Part shown: positions 5,518-7,344 of the stretch, one piece after another
How the letters are laid out: each line of letters starts with the position of its first letter
Position numbering within the stretch: the first letter of the stretch is position 1
NCBI GenBank assembly: GCA_003520025.1
Contig: DOVP01000222.1
Coordinates: 1-7,344, forward strand
DNA: 7,344 nt
From: Phycisphaerales bacterium
Lineage (GTDB): Bacteria > Planctomycetota > Phycisphaerae > Phycisphaerales > SM1A02
Direction: 5' to 3'
Notes under the pieces: generated by a model
Told to the model about the DNA's origin: nothing
The model's input: the letters and a program-made list of their open reading frames with translations, nothing else
Databases searched by the model: none
Program-made: the position numbers and the translations under genes

Positions 5518-6369
5518 ATGGCTCGTTCCACAGGACACATCACGTTGATCGAAGCCATGGGCTATCTGGCCGTATGGGCGGGGTTCTACGCCGTGGGCTG
5601 TGTACTTCTGGTGATGGGCATTGTCGGGGTTCCGATTCGATGGCGACCCTTAGCGATCGCCATGCTCGTCACAACCGGCACCTACCTGCTGGACCGAGTC
5701 GGCGGTTGGGCGGCGATGCCCGACCGCGCCGATCTGGCATCGGTGCCTCGGCGGGTACGGTTTCTCAGGCAGCGGATGCCGCGGCCGCGATCTGTGGCGG
5801 TTGGGTTGCTGGTACTCGGATTGGCATTTGCCGCTTCGGAAGGTTGGCTGGTGGCGTTGATCGTGCCTGCTGCGGTTCTGGGAATGATGGCCTATGGACA
5901 TGTGCCCAAAGCGGGGCGTTTGAAGGACCGGCTTCTGCTTAAGAACGCAGCGGTCGCGATGAGTTTGACCGGCATGGCCATCGTGCTGGTCATGGCGGGG
6001 AGTGAGTTGCGGGAGCCGCTCGCGTGGTCTATCGCCGGGGTGGTGCTCTTCGTACACGTGTTGGCCGGTGCGATGTTGTGCGATCTCGATGATCGGCACA
6101 CCGATGCCCGGCACGGCACCCGGACATTGCCCAACACACTGGGTCCGGCATGGACGTGGTGGATGGCTGATGCGATCGTGATCGTCGCCGGCAGCCTGCT
6201 GCTGCTCGCTCATGATCAAGGTTGGATCGACGCTCCCAACGCCACACGCTTGGCGATTTTTCCAGCCGCCGCTGTACTGCTGTTGCATCTCACTGGCCCG
6301 CGTGCGGTGCGTGATCTGGTGGACGTTGCGTTTCCGCTTGCTGTCGTATTGGCGATGCTGAACCGCTGA
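5518..6369 (+). CDS. UbiA-like membrane protein with altered first aspartate motif
   Basis: Polytopic membrane protein (283 residues from ATG 5518; alternatives are ATG 5485, which would overlap purB, and ATG 5557). About eight hydrophobic segments are visible. The second UbiA motif is well kept: CDLDDRHTDARHGTRTLPN (188-206), with D192, D196, G200 and the RTLP that typically follows, then LG. The inner loop LKDRLLLKNAAVA (135-147) also fits the family. The first motif is not the usual N..xD...D: in its place is TYLLDRVGGWAAMPDRADL (55-73), with D59, D69 and no asparagine, close to the 'Y..DR..D...R..F' form of atypical UbiA relatives. It may use a different prenyl acceptor or have lost activity. 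Its gene is convergent with plsY (21-base gap) and divergent from purB. Superfamily assignment is fairly sure; substrate is unknown. Confidence 0.75.
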   Translation: MARSTGHITLIEAMGYLAVWAGFYAVGCVLLVMGIVGVPIRWRPLAIAMLVTTGTYLLDRVGGWAAMPDRADLASVPRRVRFLRQRMPRPRSVAVGLLVLGLAFAASEGWLVALIVPAAVLGMMAYGHVPKAGRLKDRLLLKNAAVAMSLTGMAIVLVMAGSELREPLAWSIAGVVLFVHVLAGAMLCDLDDRHTDARHGTRTLPNTLGPAWTWWMADAIVIVAGSLLLLAHDQGWIDAPNATRLAIFPAAAVLLLHLTGPRAVRDLVDVAFPLAVVLAMLNR

Positions 6370-6390
6370 GCAATTGGCGAACCACGATCA

Positions 6391-7065
6391 CTATTGTCCG
6401 ACCCGAGGTTCATCTCCGCTGAGCAGGCGGCGGAGGTTGGCTCGGTGCCGCCATAGGACCAGCGATGCGATGGCGATCGAGACGATAATGGGAGGGGCCA
6501 TCCGCGCGGCCATTTCGGTGGCGGCCACGGATTCGGGCACCGGGGCGGTGAGCAGTAGGAGGATGGTGGCAATCGGAACAGTCACCGCAGCCATCATGCT
6601 CGCAAGCGACACAATTCGGCTGATGCCCACCACCAACAGCCACGCCGCGAAGGCGATCACAGCGGGAATGCCCAACGTCGGCCACATTGCCAGCAACGCT
6701 CCAAACGCCGTGGCCACACCCTTGCCGCCGCGGAATCGGAGGAAGACCGACGCCATGTGACCAACGAGCGGCGCCACACCCACCGCAAGCCACAGCCAAG
6801 ATGTGCGGGCAGGAATTTCTGTCGCCCACTCATCGAGTATGCCGTACCAACTTCCGGCGACAAGAACAGGCGCTGCGCCTTTGCCCAAGTCGAGCACAAA
6901 GCACAACAACCCAAGCCGCTTGCCCAGTACGCGGCCGACGTTGGTGGCGCCGATGTTGCCCGACCCACATTCGCGGATGTCGACACCACGCGTTTTGGCG
7001 ATCACCACGCCGAATGGAATGGAACCCAGCAAATACGCTCCGACGATGAGGAAGAGCCAGATCAT
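6391..7065 (-). CDS. plsY: Glycerol-3-phosphate acyltransferase PlsY
   Basis: Inner-membrane enzyme that transfers an acyl group from acyl-phosphate (made by PlsX) to position 1 of glycerol-3-phosphate, the first step of phospholipid synthesis. It has 224 residues, a little above the usual 200 or so. Diagnostic motifs are all present: YLLGSIPFG (11-19), the glycine-rich GSGNIGATNVGRVLG (34-48), DLGKG (59-63), GHMASVFLRFRGGKGVATAFG (102-122), SLASM (153-157) and the C-terminal LWRHRANLRRLLSGDE (204-219). About six to seven hydrophobic segments are visible; the extra length is mainly in the loop at 72-90. The start ATG 7065 overlaps the stop of the upstream O-antigen ligase-like gene as ATGA, which suggests translational coupling. 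It is convergent with the UbiA-like gene. PlsX is not in the window. Confidence 0.97.
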   Translation of the reverse strand: MIWLFLIVGAYLLGSIPFGVVIAKTRGVDIRECGSGNIGATNVGRVLGKRLGLLCFVLDLGKGAAPVLVAGSWYGILDEWATEIPARTSWLWLAVGVAPLVGHMASVFLRFRGGKGVATAFGALLAMWPTLGIPAVIAFAAWLLVVGISRIVSLASMMAAVTVPIATILLLLTAPVPESVAATEMAARMAPPIIVSIAIASLVLWRHRANLRRLLSGDEPRVGQ

Positions 7066-7344
7066 GTCAAATGTTCTGCGGGCTCTTGGGTGGCCCGAGT
7101 AATGGCCGGCATCAGGAACAGGACAAGTACGCCAACACCAACGCCCGCCAGCAGGGTTGCCTCAAAGGCCGAAATCACAATCCACACCGACAACATCGCC
7201 AAGGGGACGATCATGACGGGGTCATTCCGAACACGCAGCCCCATGCATATCAGGGCGACCACAAGTGTCCCGAGCATCAGGGCGAGGCCGATCAGGCCTG
7301 TGCTGGCCCCTTGGTACACATAGGACGAGTGTGGATTGAACTGT
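7062..7344 (-). CDS. O-antigen ligase/polymerase-like membrane protein, C-terminal end (5' part outside window)
   Basis: The frame stays open past the GTG at 7319 to the right edge, adding codons for QFNPHSSYVY. The GTG is therefore probably internal and the gene starts beyond the window. The sequence NPHSSYVYQGASTGLIGLAL matches the conserved 'HN.yL..l.e.GliGl' block near the C-terminus of the Wzy_C/O-antigen ligase (WaaL, RfaL) superfamily, and three hydrophobic segments follow, as expected for that end of the protein. Such proteins join or polymerise surface polysaccharides at the periplasmic face. The TGA stop overlaps the plsY start (ATGA at 7062-7065). The large periplasmic loop that would help to tell ligase from polymerase is not visible. 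Confidence 0.65.
   Translation of the reverse strand, partial: QFNPHSSYVYQGASTGLIGLALMLGTLVVALICMGLRVRNDPVMIVPLAMLSVWIVISAFEATLLAGVGVGVLVLFLMPAITRATQEPAEHLT

Noticed and set aside
5650..6288. Minus strand frame of 212 codons opposite the UbiA-like gene
   Set aside because: Gln/His/Arg-rich with no domain; the + strand reading has membrane segments and the DxxxD motif.
6363..6425. Direct repeat CCGCTGAGCA at 6363-6372 and 6416-6425
   Set aside because: Only ten bases long, one copy at the end of the UbiA-like gene and one inside plsY, with no flanking mobile element; most likely chance.

Overview
The window looks like a stretch of ordinary chromosome from a GC-rich bacterium of the PVC superphylum, most likely a planctomycete (Phycisphaerae-like). 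The assignment is an inference. It rests on a small Hc1/histone-H1-like protein (a family common in Chlamydiae, Planctomycetota and Bacteroidota), a UbiA-family enzyme of the MqnP type (futalosine menaquinone route), few clear Shine-Dalgarno sites, and a short Gly/Tyr-rich exported-looking protein. No tRNA, rRNA, CRISPR array, insertion sequence or phage gene was seen, and no gene-free stretch exceeds about 225 bases.

Layout, left to right. (1) The 3' end of an FkbM-type methyltransferase (+), cut by the window edge. (2) A complete UbiA/MqnP-type prenyltransferase (+, from about 603). (3) A short class I mannose-6-phosphate isomerase, manA (-), convergent with it. (4) A 129-aa Gly/Tyr-rich, probably exported protein (+), divergent from manA and carrying three 15-bp DNA repeats. 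(5) A FabZ-like 3-hydroxyacyl-ACP dehydratase (-). (6) A 56-aa Hc1-like histone (-), followed by a strong hairpin terminator. (7) A 169-base intergenic region with a second terminator-like hairpin on the + strand. (8) An adenylosuccinate lyase, purB (-), that closely resembles the animal/eukaryotic type. (9) A second, divergent UbiA-like membrane protein (+), whose start lies about 31 bases from the purB start with an inverted repeat in the gap. (10) plsY (-), convergent with it and overlapping by ATGA the end of (11), an O-antigen ligase/polymerase-like membrane protein (-) that runs off the right edge.

The genes do not form one operon: strand changes almost at every gene. Several belong to envelope and lipid biology: FabZ-like (acyl chain synthesis), PlsY (first acylation of glycerol-3-phosphate), O-antigen ligase-like and FkbM methyltransferase (surface glycans), ManA (mannose/fructose phosphates, which can feed GDP-mannose) and MqnP (quinone side chain). 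PurB is core purine metabolism and the Hc1-like protein is a putative DNA-binding protein. I found no clearly new multi-gene system. The items most worth checking are the eukaryote-like PurB, the dyad at the purB/UbiA-like divergent starts, the unexplained + strand terminator-like hairpin at 3985-4006, and the UbiA-like protein with an altered first aspartate motif.
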